NCBI GenBank assembly: GCA_020152595.1
Contig: JAIGNY010004516.1
Coordinates: 309,501-373,500, forward strand
Direction of reading: 5' to 3'
Length of the DNA: 64,000 nt
Origin: Chiridota heheva
Taxonomy: Eukaryota; Echinodermata; Holothuroidea; Apodida; Chiridotidae
How positions within the stretch are numbered: the first letter of the stretch is position 1; each line of letters opens with the position of its first letter. Below, piece after piece: positions 44,804-55,737 of this stretch. The notes beneath the pieces are model-generated. The model had not been told where the DNA came from and ran no database searches. It saw nothing but the letters and a program-made list of their open reading frames with translations. The position numbers and the translations under genes were made by a program.

Positions 44804-45401
44804 TAGGCCCTCTTCGTCTTCCCCCGCCGCCACCGCCACCCAGGCCTAAAGCCAGGAGGCGGGGCCGCCCTTACTCTCAGCGGGCGCCTCTTGAAAGACG
44901 TACACTGCACGGTTATTCCAAAAGTATAGCATTGAGACAGCTATTTTTCTTCTTGGTCACGTAGCCAAGGCTACGGCAGTTCCTGGTTCCATATGGTTCC
45001 ACGGCCCATGTTTACGGGTCCGTGCGGTTCCACGGTCCGTGTTTACAGGTCGTCGGTTCCATTGGGCGGTTCGCGGCCCGTATTTACGGGTCCATACGGT
45101 TCCATCACGATTCCACGGTCGGCGTTTACGGGTCCTTTCGGTTCCATTGGGCGGCTCCAGTGGCGGAACTTATTTTTAACGGGATAAGCGACACTATGCG
45201 GTTAACCCGTTATATGCCCACTAGCTACTACGCTAGGTGGTCAGGTGACAGATGACTTTCTTTACAAGAAGTATAGCATTACGACAGCTATTTCCTTTTT
45301 GGTCCCGTAGCCATTAGCTATGCAGTTCCACGACTCGTGCGAGCGCCAATTAAGATTGTCTCGTTGAACATTACAGTTCGGTAATTATTTTCACCAGTAT
45401 C

Positions 45402-45671
45402 ATGGACATGGAGGACAGGTCTCCGGTGTCGATGCTCTACACCCATGATGTCGGCGTGGCGTGCTTACGCTTCTTTGATTTACGCTCGGTCACATCCATC
45501 TCACGCGTTACGGCGTGCAGATTATGCTGCGAGTCCATTCTTTGTACTCTTTGCAGCGATTGGGTTCAGCGGCGTGGTCGGAGCATGGACTCCACCGCGA
45601 CCGGTATTTCAGGTGCGACCGAGAGAGTGCGGCTCCGGTGTTCGGATGCGTGCGGCTCCGTAGTTTTGTAG
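45402..45671 (+). pseudogene. DIRS-like ORF1 N-terminal cysteine-rich fragment, copy 2
   Basis: Starts MDMEDRSP and contains ACLRFFDLRS, CRLCCES and CTLCSDW, aligned with copy 1 but lacking the first Cys pair. Shorter traces of the same module (ATGGAGGACAGG-like, GCGTGCAAACGCTTCT) recur near 45905, 46250 and 46795. The 5' gag region appears to have been amplified in tandem and to be decaying. Confidence 0.4.
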
Positions 45672-48600
45672 CGGGATATCGTACACGTCACGATTTACCT
45701 GGATATGCACCCACTAGCTACGAGCTATGTGGCCAGGTGACAAGTGATAATCTTCACAAGAAGTATAGCACCGTGAGAGCTATTCTCTTCATGGTTCCGT
45801 AGCCATTAGCTACGCGGTTCCCACGATCATGTGAACACCATTAATCCCGATTATCCGCGTTGAGCGTTACAGTTTCGCAATTACTTTCACCAGTATCATA
45901 GGCACGGAGGACAGGCCTCTGAGCATCAGTGCGTTACGCACCTAAGAGGTCCCGCTATGCATAGCGTGCAAACGCTTCTCTAGACCCGTGCGGGCCTGTG
46001 CGACTTCAGAGTTTTTGCAGCGGGATAACGCGTACACTGTCGATGAACCCGAATTGAGTCCGCTAGCTAGGAAGCTACTTGGTCAGGGGATAGGTGACAA
46101 TCTTCACGAGAAGTATAGTATCACGAGAGCTATTTTCTTCCCGTCTCTGTAGCCATTAGCTACGCTGTTCCACGGCCGTGTGAGCTGCCTCTGTAGGATT
46201 TTCTGTGTTGAACGTTACAGTTCCGCGATGTTTTGCACCTATATCATCGACATGAAGGGCAGGTCTCTAGTGTCGGTGCGTTACGTGCCTTGAATGTCCT
46301 GCGATGCGTCGCATGTAAATGCTTCTTAGGTTGCGCTTTGGTGTTATCGACATGTTCAAACCCGTGTACACCGCTGTGGTCCTCGGTTCCGCGATGGGAC
46401 CGGTAGGTCCACTAGAGGCGGCGCCCTACAGGGTCATACGTGAGTTAGTACCCTTTTTTTATGGCTAGTTGTAGAGCCATTGGATTTACTTGCACAGGTC
46501 CATTAGGGTGCGTACGGCTCCGGTGATCGGTTCCATGCGGCCCACGGCTTGTTTCCACGGCCCGTAAGGGTCCGGGCTCCGTGCGGGGCATGGGATGACC
46601 GAGTGCGAGGGCTGCATAATTCTGCAGCAAGGTAGCATTACAACGACGTCACCTGATAGTATACCCTTTAGCTTTTTAGCTACATGGTTGGGGATAGTAA
46701 CAATCTTAGGAGATCTCCACGTCGGGTGAGCTGACTTGGTGAGTTTTTGGCGTTGAGCGTCTCGGTTCCGCATAGTTTTCACCAGTTTCTTGGACACTAG
46801 GGCGAGTCCCGTTTGTCGATGCGTCACGCTCCCAGGATGCGTTGCGTGTTAGCGCTGCTCGGGTTTCGAGGCCTAAGCGCTTGGGTGATAGAAATTCCTT
46901 CTTTCACGGAAGGCATACCATCACGAGCTATTCTCTCCGTGTTACGTAGTTTCACGACCCGTTTAAACTACTCTGAATATGGTTCTTGCGTCGAACGAGA
47001 CCTTGGCTCACATTCTACAGATATTAAGCGGTTTCGTACCACGTCGATAAACCCGGGTAACGGAACCGGGATAATGCGACCGTTAGCGCGTATTGCAGTG
47101 TTCGCTGGTCGTTTTCTTGCTGGGGCGCTTTTAGCGTTCGACGGCAGTCCCCCCAGCGTAGCCGCCCGGCTCGCGGCTCCGTAGAGTGATTATATACAAA
47201 GCGGAGTTAACGGCCACCACCAGCAGCGGCTGTGTGGTAGAGGACCAGTAGCCATGAACTACAGAGTTCGCGGCCGTTTCTCTTACCGGGACACGTACTG
47301 AGTCACGCACGGTAGTCCCCTCTTCCCCAGGTAGCTACGGTTTCGTAGCTCCGTGATGAAACAAACTAAGTTTCGACTCGTATAGCTTGCGTAGCACTTG
47401 AACTCCTCCGTATTTCTTACAGCCCCAGTATATTTTAGCTATTCTCAACGGAACAGCGTACTGAGTACATCTTCCCTACGCGTAGCCACTTACCGGTGGC
47501 CCGTGGTGAATAGAAGTATACTGAGATAGCGACTCACGTTACAGATGTTGTGCGTTAACGCTATCGTGAGACCTAGGCGGTTCTTTTGTACTGATAGCTA
47601 CTACGTTCGGGACACGTACCAGTACCAGTTGTCCCCCTCGTGTAGCCCACGAGCTTTTTGCTCCGTGGTGCACAGAGACAAAGTTGGCGGATGACTAGTG
47701 GTTTTACTTGTCATGCTGACGCCTTTGTAGACCCATAACGGATCCATAATACTTAACGGGTTGCATACTTTTATGCGGCGTAAGTCCCCTGTAGCCACGC
47801 GCTTCTCAGCTCCGTGGTGCAGGGTGTTTAACGGAATTAACGGTCCGTGTAGTATACACAGGGCGTCAACTCTTTCGTGATTTCTACCCCAGTGCTGGGG
47901 TTTATGACTCATACGGTTGGCGTAGACGTTACACCCCCTTGTCAATATTAACTCCATGAAGGATATTTTTTCTTGACAATAGGTGGCCTTTTGATAGACA
48001 ACCTCAGGTTTGGGGTAGCTATTCCCAACAACGGCGCGTATGGTTCATTTCATACTTTAACAACTTCTTAATGCTGTTTCCATGCGGTTTTACGGCCTGT
48101 CACTTAACTGCCCGTACAGACATACGGTATTAGTTTTCTCCACACCCGTAGCCGTAGGCTCCGCGGTTTCAAGGTTGTTACTATAGGTAGTACGTTAACA
48201 CTTTTTCCAGTCAACTTCTTAGACAAGTTTCGCTGTTGATAGGTGTGGCCTGGAGCTACGCGGTTCCGCAACTGCTAGTTTTCAGACCCTGCTTGGGTGC
48301 CGTCAACTATGTTCTACGGCTCCGCGGTCTTACGACCCATACCGTCTCACAGCTACATAGCCTTACACGGTTGGCAGCCCTTCTTGTATACGTTTTATAT
48401 TAACGGCCTGCCTTTTTATTTCGCTAGCCTTTGATTTTTGGTCAGTAGGTTTAAACAACCTTTGCTCAGGGTCGGCAGTCTTTTCTGGACTGCAGGTGGT
48501 GTCGTTCCGTACCTCAGCTTTACACGTTCAGTCGGTGGCCACCCCCTTTGGTGGTGGTTGGAGTGCTCCCACCTGGTGTAAGGAACGAGGTTTTCACCCC

Positions 48601-49863
48601 TCAGATTTCACCGTTGGTGCCGACGGAGGCTTCTTGATCGAGGTAGGGGCACTTTTCTTTGTGACCCCTTATGACGGAAACTTGGACGGGTACTAAACCT
48701 TTTTTGACAGGCAGAATGCCGGGGCTTTTCGTTCACCTATTTACCGCTAGTGCTGAGCGAGGCTTTTCAGTTTCCCGCCGTTTTTGCACCACTGTTGTGG
48801 TCTCTTTTTCGGACAGAGCGTGCGGACTCCAAGAGTTCTGGAATCGTTCCTCGTCTCGGCGCAGGGACGAACTTTGGCTGCTCAAGACCTTGCAGGCTTC
48901 ACGTCACGAGCCTCGGGTCAGTGACAATTTTTGTCTCTTTCCGGGCTCCGGCGGACTGCATCTCCGTCCCGGGCGCCGTTTGATGGTGTGGCCTTAGCCC
49001 GCCTTTCCTCGGCGTAGCATGGCCTTTCTGAGAGGTTGTTCACCCCCTCCCCGTTGTGGGAGGTGGGCCCCTCTCCAGCTTGGTTCAGTCATGAGCTCTG
49101 GGATAACTTGCAGCTATCCACCGGGGTTTTTCCAGTGGGGTCTCACGGTCTCTGACTCGCGATCACTGGAAAGTTACATGGCGATCTCTTCGTAGTGTGT
49201 CATGTGACATTTTCCTCCGATAGATCGTCCAGTGACTTTCTTTTAAAGTAGTCTGCACTGTTCATAGAACGGCCGCGGTATGCACTCGGGTTGGGCATCA
49301 CCTCTTTCACGGGATCTCGTGCTGCGTGCGTGAAAACGCTTTTCAGCGGTTTTTCTCTTGTTTTTGGTCTGACTCACTTTTCGGCGTTCGTGTTCCCCGC
49401 TAGCTTTTTTGCTCTTACGTGATTCTGGCGCTAACGAATTTTTCCCTTGTCTGGGATTTCTTCAATTCGTTTTTGTTGGTACACGCCGTTCCCGATCGTA
49501 GTTTTCCTCGCGGTTCCGTCCGTGGACGAATCCGGTGTGGTTTAATGGCGTTTTTGTGGACACTTTGCTGTAATTGTGTCCCAACACTCTTCCGGTTGGC
49601 TTGTTTTTCTGGGCTTTTTGCTCAGGTTCGTTCGATGTTTGCCTCCGTTATTGTCAGCGAATGGTGCTTTGTTCGGTTTGACTGTACCTCGACGTGGTTT
49701 ACTATGTTTTAGTTCTTCCCACTCTTGAGGTCTTTTATCCCTCAGAGGAGAAGGAATTTCGTCCTTTAAACGGGATTCGATTCGTGTGAGTTTTCGTACC
49801 AGCCATTTAAAAAAAAAAAAAAATGTGCTTCGGTCTGTACTCCCTTCCTTCCCCTCCTCGGTT
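45672..49863 (+). other. DIRS-like interior, GC-rich, hairpin-rich, no intact ORF
   Basis: Repeated modules with GTAGCCATTAGCTAC-type hairpins, AGAAGTATAGCAxxxxGAGA, GTTCCACGGCCCGT and ACGTTAAC words. The frames at 46813, 47601 (minus), 48671 and 49419 (97-123 codons) show no RT, RNase H or recombinase motif. In a full DIRS element this position would hold RT/RNase H and the tyrosine recombinase. Confidence 0.6.
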
Positions 49864-49981
49864 GCAATCTGATTGCATAATTATAGCATGGAAGGTAAGG
49901 GATAACTTGAAGAAAATTTACCCCGCTAAGCGTATAGCGTAGCGGGGATATTTACGAGAGTTATACTTACCTTCCATGCAT
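49864..49981 (-). repeat. DIRS-like internal complementary region
   Basis: Left half (CTGATTGCATAATTATAGCA, TGGAAGGTAAGGGATAACTT) complements the left end of the element. Right half (TTTACCCCGCTAAG, GATATTTACGAGAGTTATAC, TTACCTTCCATGC) complements the right end. The two halves meet at AAATTT, the word shared by both ends. Confidence 0.88.
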
Positions 49982-50022
49982 CCCGCCCGCCTCCCCTCTC
50001 GTTCAGGCCTCGGTGGAATGTT

Positions 50023-50195
50023 GAGTGAGGTGGCACAGAGGTATTATGGAGGTCAGGGCTTGGCTGGTTACTACGTTTTTTAGGGTCGGTTTAAAGTGCG
50101 TTAGAATCAGGTCATGTGACCAGATTGCATAATTATAGCATGGAAGGTAAGTATAACTCTCGTAAATATCCCCGCTATGCTTAGCGGGGTAAATT
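50023..50195 (-). repeat. DIRS-like right inverted terminal repeat and terminal hairpin
   Basis: Reverse complement of the left repeat to about 50158, then a right-end extension with CCCCGCTATGCTTAGCGGGG (50170-50189), a perfect hairpin with an 8-bp stem, followed by TAAATTT. The extension is found again only in the internal region, as the DIRS model predicts. Confidence 0.88.
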
Positions 50196-50540
50196 TATAG
50201 AAACTGTTACTCACCATACCTAAATGAAGTGATTTTTTGAAAAGTGAAACTTTTGCAATGGATAGAAGGAGATTTTATTTGTGACATGTCAGATTTTTTT
50301 GTCCCTATGGACTTTTCCTTTTGTTCAAAGATTGGAAGATATGAATCGGTCTCAGAACATTCACAATAAGAATTTTCACCATTTCATTTCCACTTGCAAT
50401 TTAATTGAAAACCATGATTTGAAATGTTCCTGTGTAATTCATTAAAACATTGAGGAACTAATTCATGAAGAGCTTGCTATTCTTCCGTCTTTATCATCAT
50501 GTGCAGTATCTTCAACAGTTATGTCCAGTGATGTTGGCAC
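50196..50540. other. Sequence between the DIRS-like right end and the CXC-type pseudogene
   Basis: Probably 3' flank of the minus-strand gene, and part of the older element that the DIRS-like copy split. Nothing recognised. Confidence 0.4.
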
Positions 50541-50544
50541 ATCA

Positions 50545-53500
50545 TCATTGACATCTAGCTGTGTGGGTGCATTGATGTTGCAGTTTGACCTGTGCATTTG
50601 CTGCACATGGAGGTGCATGAAGTCCAATTTTTTTGCAACTACATGTCATGTTGACACAACCTTCAGCTTTACCCCACATGATACCATGTTGAGCAATGAG
50701 TCTGGGGCAACAGGTATGTTTGTTTCTACTGGTGCAAGAGTTCCATCCCGTCATCGCCATTCCCAGTCATGTTGGAGGCAGGATTTCCCATCCATTGTTG
50801 AACTGTGAGGTAAAGTGCAGTAGGAATGTTGCCTTGCTGCAGCATGAGTTGGGGGTAAGCTTGCCAGCTGGAATGATGAACTAAGGGGACTCCTACCAAT
50901 CTCCTTTTATATGTTATCAGTATTCATCCAGAGATTTAAAGTTGCTCGCTCCATACAACTTGAGAATGAAATTTCTCCTGCTTTATTCACCTCTGCAAGT
51001 GTACATTCAGCCTTTTTGAATGTGTCCAACTGAACATAGTCCTATTTTTGTGCACAAGATTAAATGCCATGCATTTGCTCTGCCGATAGATGGCAGAAAC
51101 AGTATCACATCCTGTTATAGCATGTATAACCATCAAGTGCTTGGCTGTCACAGTCTTTGATTGCCTGTTGAATTTCATGAATGTTGTACAAAGGTTGTCA
51201 GGTTGCTGTGGCATAAAGTACACATTTGTAGAAGTAGTTGCCCGACCCACTAGCATGACCCATAAGTCAGCATCTGTTCCTACAACAACGACTGGCAGCT
51301 CTGCTGACTCTGCTACAGCAAGGGCTGTGGACACAGTTAGTGAATCTGCACCTGCATCTGCCTGCTTAACGCGTATGCCAACCATTTGCATCTTTTCCCA
51401 CAGATTTTGAATCAAGTCTTTTCTTGTTAATACTGTTTGTCAAGAATGCCGATTGAGGAGTGGTAGTTGGTGTCCTATTATTATTAAATATGACCTCAAT
51501 GGATGTACACTTCTGAGCTCTCCGCCTCTGCTCACCTACCTTTGTCGAAGTGGTCCTGATATAACCATCAAAAACCACTGTTGATTTAATACCATAATGC
51601 TTCAGGATGTACGAAATATATGACTGACATACATCACCATAAGTTGACAGCTGATGCCAAATGAATGTTTAAAGTAGGTGCCCACCATCTGTGAAAAGGT
51701 ACTGTAAGTCTCTGGTACGTTGGACTGCTGTATAACAAATGATTTCAAAGGACACCAAGAGAACTGTTTGCAGGCTTCCGCATTACATCATCACGGAAGA
51801 GGTGGTTGAGGAGCAAGCTCGTAAGCCAAGAACGCCTCCATCTCAGAACTTTGGTTAAGAACACGCATGATTCTGTAGAATAACAAACTTTGGTTGATGT
51901 CTGAGTTCTGTCCTCTTATTTTGACAGTCTTGTTTTTGGTACTGATTGTATCCACCTTGTCATTGCGACGCAGTGTAACTTCTGTCAATTTCTTGCCATC
52001 CATTTGTGAGGCAGCTGCCAGACCAATATTTACCGCATCATTGCAGTTGACTAATGCATCTGCAACAATTCTAGTTGGTATGGAAACTAGGTGATCTGGT
52101 TTGTATCCAGCAAATGGTGAATGTGCCTGCAGCCACTGTGTAAAAGTCACACGATGTCTGTTGTCCCTTAACTGGGTGCTAGAATGGAGGTCTCTGTGTT
52201 GCTCAGATATGGCAGTGTGCACCCCAGTAAACCGCTCCAGTGCCTGACAGACAGGAACGCAGCGAGGTAATGCATTGACCCAATTTGTTAATGTACTATC
52301 TGTGATACCCTGGCCATGCGTCATTCCTTGAGATATTTTCAGCATTCGCATTAAGAACTGCCCGGTGGTCTGGTCTGAGATGGTTTCACTCCAGAATTTA
52401 TCAAGGCGACGGATAGTGTAAGTATCCCTTCCCTGTAAAGAGTTTGTAATCATCAATTGACACTGTCTCTCTACTCTAAAGCTTCTATTTGTTGTTGATA
52501 CAGTCTTTGCATAATGAAGGTGATCTGCAGCATGGAAATGTGGAATCATTTTCTCAGGCAGTAGGAGTAAAGTTTTCGTTTACCCGTCCTTTCAGCATGA
52601 ATGAAGTGTTGCATGAGTGCCGCTTGCCAGATATGCTGCACGCAGAGTTTTCCAGTCCTGGTCTAACTTGCTGTTTTGTCAAGTAGTATTGATGTGAGTT
52701 GGTGAAACACTTTGATATACTCCTTCTCAGCTACTTCAGTGGCATTGTGTGTTGGTTTAATAAGAAGGCCTTCGTAAAGGTTCTCTAAACATTCTTTATC
52801 AATGTTGCCCAAGGAACCAGGTGTATACCATTAAAACACAGATGAGGGCTGCTGATGTAAGAACGTGAGCACAGAGTGCACGAGCAAATAGTAAACATGT
52901 GTACAACGGATCCTTTTGCGTACACCGTCTCTCAAAGCTCCACTATTCCACTTCCTGACATAATCTGCCCAATGCTGCCGAAATAAGACAGGAGATGGAA
53001 TCCACCAAGGTGCACAACGACTTTGTGTGGATCTTCTACAGTCTTTGGTTTGTTCTGTAAAGCGCAGAGAACCTTGGGATTTTGCGCTACATAATCACCG
53101 AGGAAGTAAGAAGTAAGTAAGCTACAATCTCTGCAGCTTTAATGTATAAAGGTTGGTCAAATGTAACTGGGCATACCCGCAAGTCATGTTTTTCACACTG
53201 TTTTGAGCAAAGCATAAAGCAGTGTATAGTGCTTAAATTGGTTGGATTCAGATTGATGAAGGGAAGGGTTATGATTCTGCTTCTCTCGTACTGATCATTC
53301 GTCATAGCAATTCTCATAAGGCCACTCCATGAGGGGCATAGGCATATATCTAGAATGCAGCCAGTGCCAGCCACACACCCACAGGGTGTCCAGGGCAATT
53401 GCTGATCCTAGGCATGATGGTTCCTGGCTAGGAATCTAGAGGGGCTCCATTGTAACAGCCTGTAGACCTGGAACAGCTGGCTTGCTATACGTCTTTATGG

Positions 53501-54791
53501 GAATTTGTTTAAAGGCACCAGTGATTTCAGCAGACTGCAGCTTTACTTCACAAATGATAGTTGAGCTATTCATAATACTAGATGGTGTTTCACAAGCTAT
53601 GCCACCCATACTATGAAAAGTGTTGTGTCCTGTAACTGTAGCTACATTGAAGTCAGCGTTATCAAACATGAAGTGTGTGAAACCATTCAGGTCATATGAC
53701 AACTTACCACATGACATAAAGGCTTGCTCAAAGCGCTGCACCTCTTTGTAGTTATCTGCAAAGCAGTGAAGCAAATGCTGCTAAGAATGTCAATCAGTTC
53801 ACGGGAGGCATAATTGTGGTGTATACACACAGCTATTCTAAGCAATAGTGGTGAGATAAAGGATATGGGTCTGCTTGGCATTATGGCATGCACTATGGCT
53901 GTGCATTTCCTATCTGAAACAGTACTGCTTTAACCCTTACCTTCCACCAATTTGTGTGTAGGAAACGCTTAAGGGAAGTGGGAATCAATGTGTCTCCATT
54001 TTCTGTTCCTTCCAATGTTGTGTACTCATCACAGTCACACACTGCCAATCTGATATTGTTCATCTCTGGAATGATAGAAGCAGCCATATCTATTAGCAGT
54101 TTACTTTGATTATTCACATCAATCCCCTTATCAGTAATCCACTTTCCATGGAGGATCCTGTGTGCTGAGTCACGGAAACTTACGGTACTTGGTTTTCCAG
54201 TAATACTGGTTACAACTATATCATCACCGTAATGTTCCTTCAGTTAGGCTAGGCCTTGAATTGTTTCACTGAGTATCCTTCAGGTCCATCCAATAACGTC
54301 CTTATGTATTCTAAAAGCTCCTGCACTGAGTATAAACACTAACATTATTACTTAGAAACTCGCAGTGCTTCTTAAATGCTTCCTCCCACAAATTCTCATT
54401 TGGCCTTTCCTTTCTCTGTTTAAGAAATAATTAGGCACCTTTTTGATGATATTTAACCTCCACTGCTACAAGGTCATTTGACTATTGTACATATTCTGCA
54501 ACAACATTGTCCCACTGGTCCTGTCTTTCTTTAGCACATTTTAATACCATTGCTTGAAAGTCCAAGGTCTCCACACTGCTTTACTCTCCTTCTTTTATAT
54601 GGTTTCTTAATGTCTAGTTTGACAGGTTCCGAACAAAACATACAATATTTGTTTATGTCAAATGTCCGAGAAATACTTGACCACAGTTGAGGTACTTCTT
54701 CTTTTTGTTCAAGATTGAAAGACCTTTTTTCAGCCACTATGGAAATTTTGTGTGTGTATTTTTTTGCCACAATGAATTGTTTTCCTGTCAA
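50545..54791 (-). pseudogene. Decayed gene of a metazoan PIN/FEN-like plus CXC-type family
   Basis: Read on the minus strand, collinear pieces of one protein appear in order. N-terminus (54791-54531) has CMFCSEPV and KKPYKRRR; then ETLDFQAMVLKCAKERQD and VAVEVKYHQ (about 54570-54440); NWWKVRVKA (53900s); HFMFDNADFNVATVTGHNTF (about 53670); LPFINLNPTN and CPVTFDQPLYIKA (53280-53120); SIGQIMSGSGI (about 52970); RRLDKFWSE and GMTHGQGITDS (52430-52290); QADAGADS, VVVVGTDADLWVML and HAITGCDTVSAI (51360-51090); and a C-terminal cysteine-rich CSCKKIGLH segment (about 50640). The family is known to me as large uncharacterised proteins in cnidarians, molluscs and fishes. The acidic TDAD/GCD motifs resemble a PIN/FEN nuclease fold; function is not established. 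Several frameshifts and stops make this copy inactive. Confidence 0.75.
53035..53115 (+). mobile_element. Short SINE/LINE tail-like insertion in the pseudogene
   Basis: TGTAAAGCGCAGAGAACCTT and TTTTGCGCTACATAATCACC resemble the 3' tails of invertebrate SINE/LINEs that end with a small hairpin and short repeat (here GAAGTAA). It breaks the alignment of the minus-strand protein family. Confidence 0.45.
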
Positions 54792-54959
54792 GGTTATATG
54801 ATTATAGGTTTGGGGTAATGATTTGTGGTAGTGTTATGATTTATGATTGGATGGTTCGGGACCATTTTAACTAAATAATTTATTGGATTCCTTCTGCCAA
54901 GTTAGATTCCGCCAAGTTAGATTACATTCCGCAGTTATAGTAAAAATATATCAAATTGC

Positions 54960-55268
54960 GGCCATTTTAGACGCCATCTTGGTTTTAATTTGGGATGTTA
55001 TAACATCTTAGTGATGCTTTCAATGGATTACTTGTCCCTTAAAACATATGTTCAGACACTTATTTTTTCTTTATCACCTTTCTGGATGCAAAGTTACAAT
55101 ACAAATTTAAAATGGCTGCCATTTTGAATTTTCGGGAAAGTTCAAGGAGGATTTTGGGGACTTTTAGAATGTTATTCTACACAAAATTTAGGACCTATTT
55201 GGAAAAAATCAGCTTGTTACCAGCTATTTTAGTTTTGGGCCTTTTGAGATCTAAAATTCTTGGCCTAT
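54960..55268 (-). repeat. Inverted arm, right (pairs with 41706-42018)
   Basis: Reverse complement of the left arm: GCCATCTTGGTTTTAATTTG, GTTATAACATCTTAGTGATG, CAGCTTGTTACCAGCTATTT and CTAAAATTCTTGGCC. The frame at 55112-55339 is a by-product. Confidence 0.85.
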
Positions 55269-55512
55269 TAGGATTGGTTACATTTTTACTAGTTTTACTT
55301 TTTTGTGTTTATTATTATTGTTATTATTTTCAACCTTGATTAGGTCTTTTTCTTTCTATGCCATTTGTATAACTTATTCTGTTGTTTCATTTATTTCACT
55401 TATATTTTTGAATTTGTACTGTTTTTTTATTGCTCAGGGCCCTGTGTAAGATCAGTCCTCGGACTGAACAGGCCACCGTGAAAAGAACTGAAATAAATAA
55501 ATAAATAATATA
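55269..55512 (+). mobile_element. LINE 3'-tail-like fragment with (AAATA)n
   Basis: T-rich, then GGGCCCTGTGTAAGATCAGT, CCTCGGACTGAACAGGCCAC and GAACTGAAATAAATAAATAA, the typical 3' end of CR1/L2/RTE-like LINEs with a short repeat tail. No coding part. Confidence 0.55.
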
Positions 55513-55560
55513 AACCTTCGCTGTTGATAAAGGGATGTAAAGTACCCAACCTACCTATGT
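55513..55560 (+). mobile_element. SINE family 2 tail fragment
   Basis: GCTGTTGATAAAGGGATGTA and AAGTACCCAACCTACCTATG match the 3' end of 59935-60118. It ends about 25 bp before exon E. Confidence 0.55.
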
Positions 55561-55584
55561 GCCGTTTATTCTTTCTTTATACAG

Positions 55585-55737
55585 ACTTAGTGGATGTTCC
55601 CCATTCATGGGGGACGACGATCGGCAGACATTGATGAATGTCAAAGAAGGCCAGTGGGATTTTGAGGAGGATATTTGGGACGAAATTTCGGGAGACGCCA
55701 AAGATTTTATTTCAAATTTACTAGAGATTGATGTTAT
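55585..55737 (+). CDS. Kinase exon E: helices G and H of the C-lobe
   Basis: This 153-nt exon has acceptor TTTATACAG and donor GTGAGT. It encodes LSGCSPFMGDDDRQTL, a stretch with WDFEEDIWDEIS, and DAKDFISNLLEID, which closely follow the MLCK/twitchin C-lobe pattern (SPFMGD..., W.F.., AKDFI..LL). It joins exon D in frame across a 16.5-kb intron that carries the nested transposon cluster. It leaves with two bases (AT) over, so the next exon must begin in phase 2. Confidence 0.92.

Larger units (their letters stand above)
42285..50195 (+). mobile_element. DIRS-like retrotransposon, non-autonomous or decayed, 7.9 kb
   Basis: Inverted terminal repeats of about 140 bp (42296-42434 and 50023-50158) are nearly identical. 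An internal complementary region (49864-49981) is the reverse complement of the right end joined to the left end. This is the DIRS-1 architecture: such elements encode ORF1, RT/RNase H and a tyrosine recombinase and replicate through a circular intermediate without target duplication. Here no RT, RNase H or recombinase frame is visible; only cysteine-rich ORF1-like fragments remain (44555, 45402). The interior is GC-richer than the host intron. A second, more diverged copy starts near 60485. Confidence 0.8.

Noticed and set aside
46445-49712. Frames of 60-123 codons in the DIRS-like interior (e.g. 46813-47184, 47601-47957, 48671-48997)
   Set aside because: Searched by eye for RT (xxDD), RNase H and tyrosine-recombinase residues; none found, and frames on both strands overlap.
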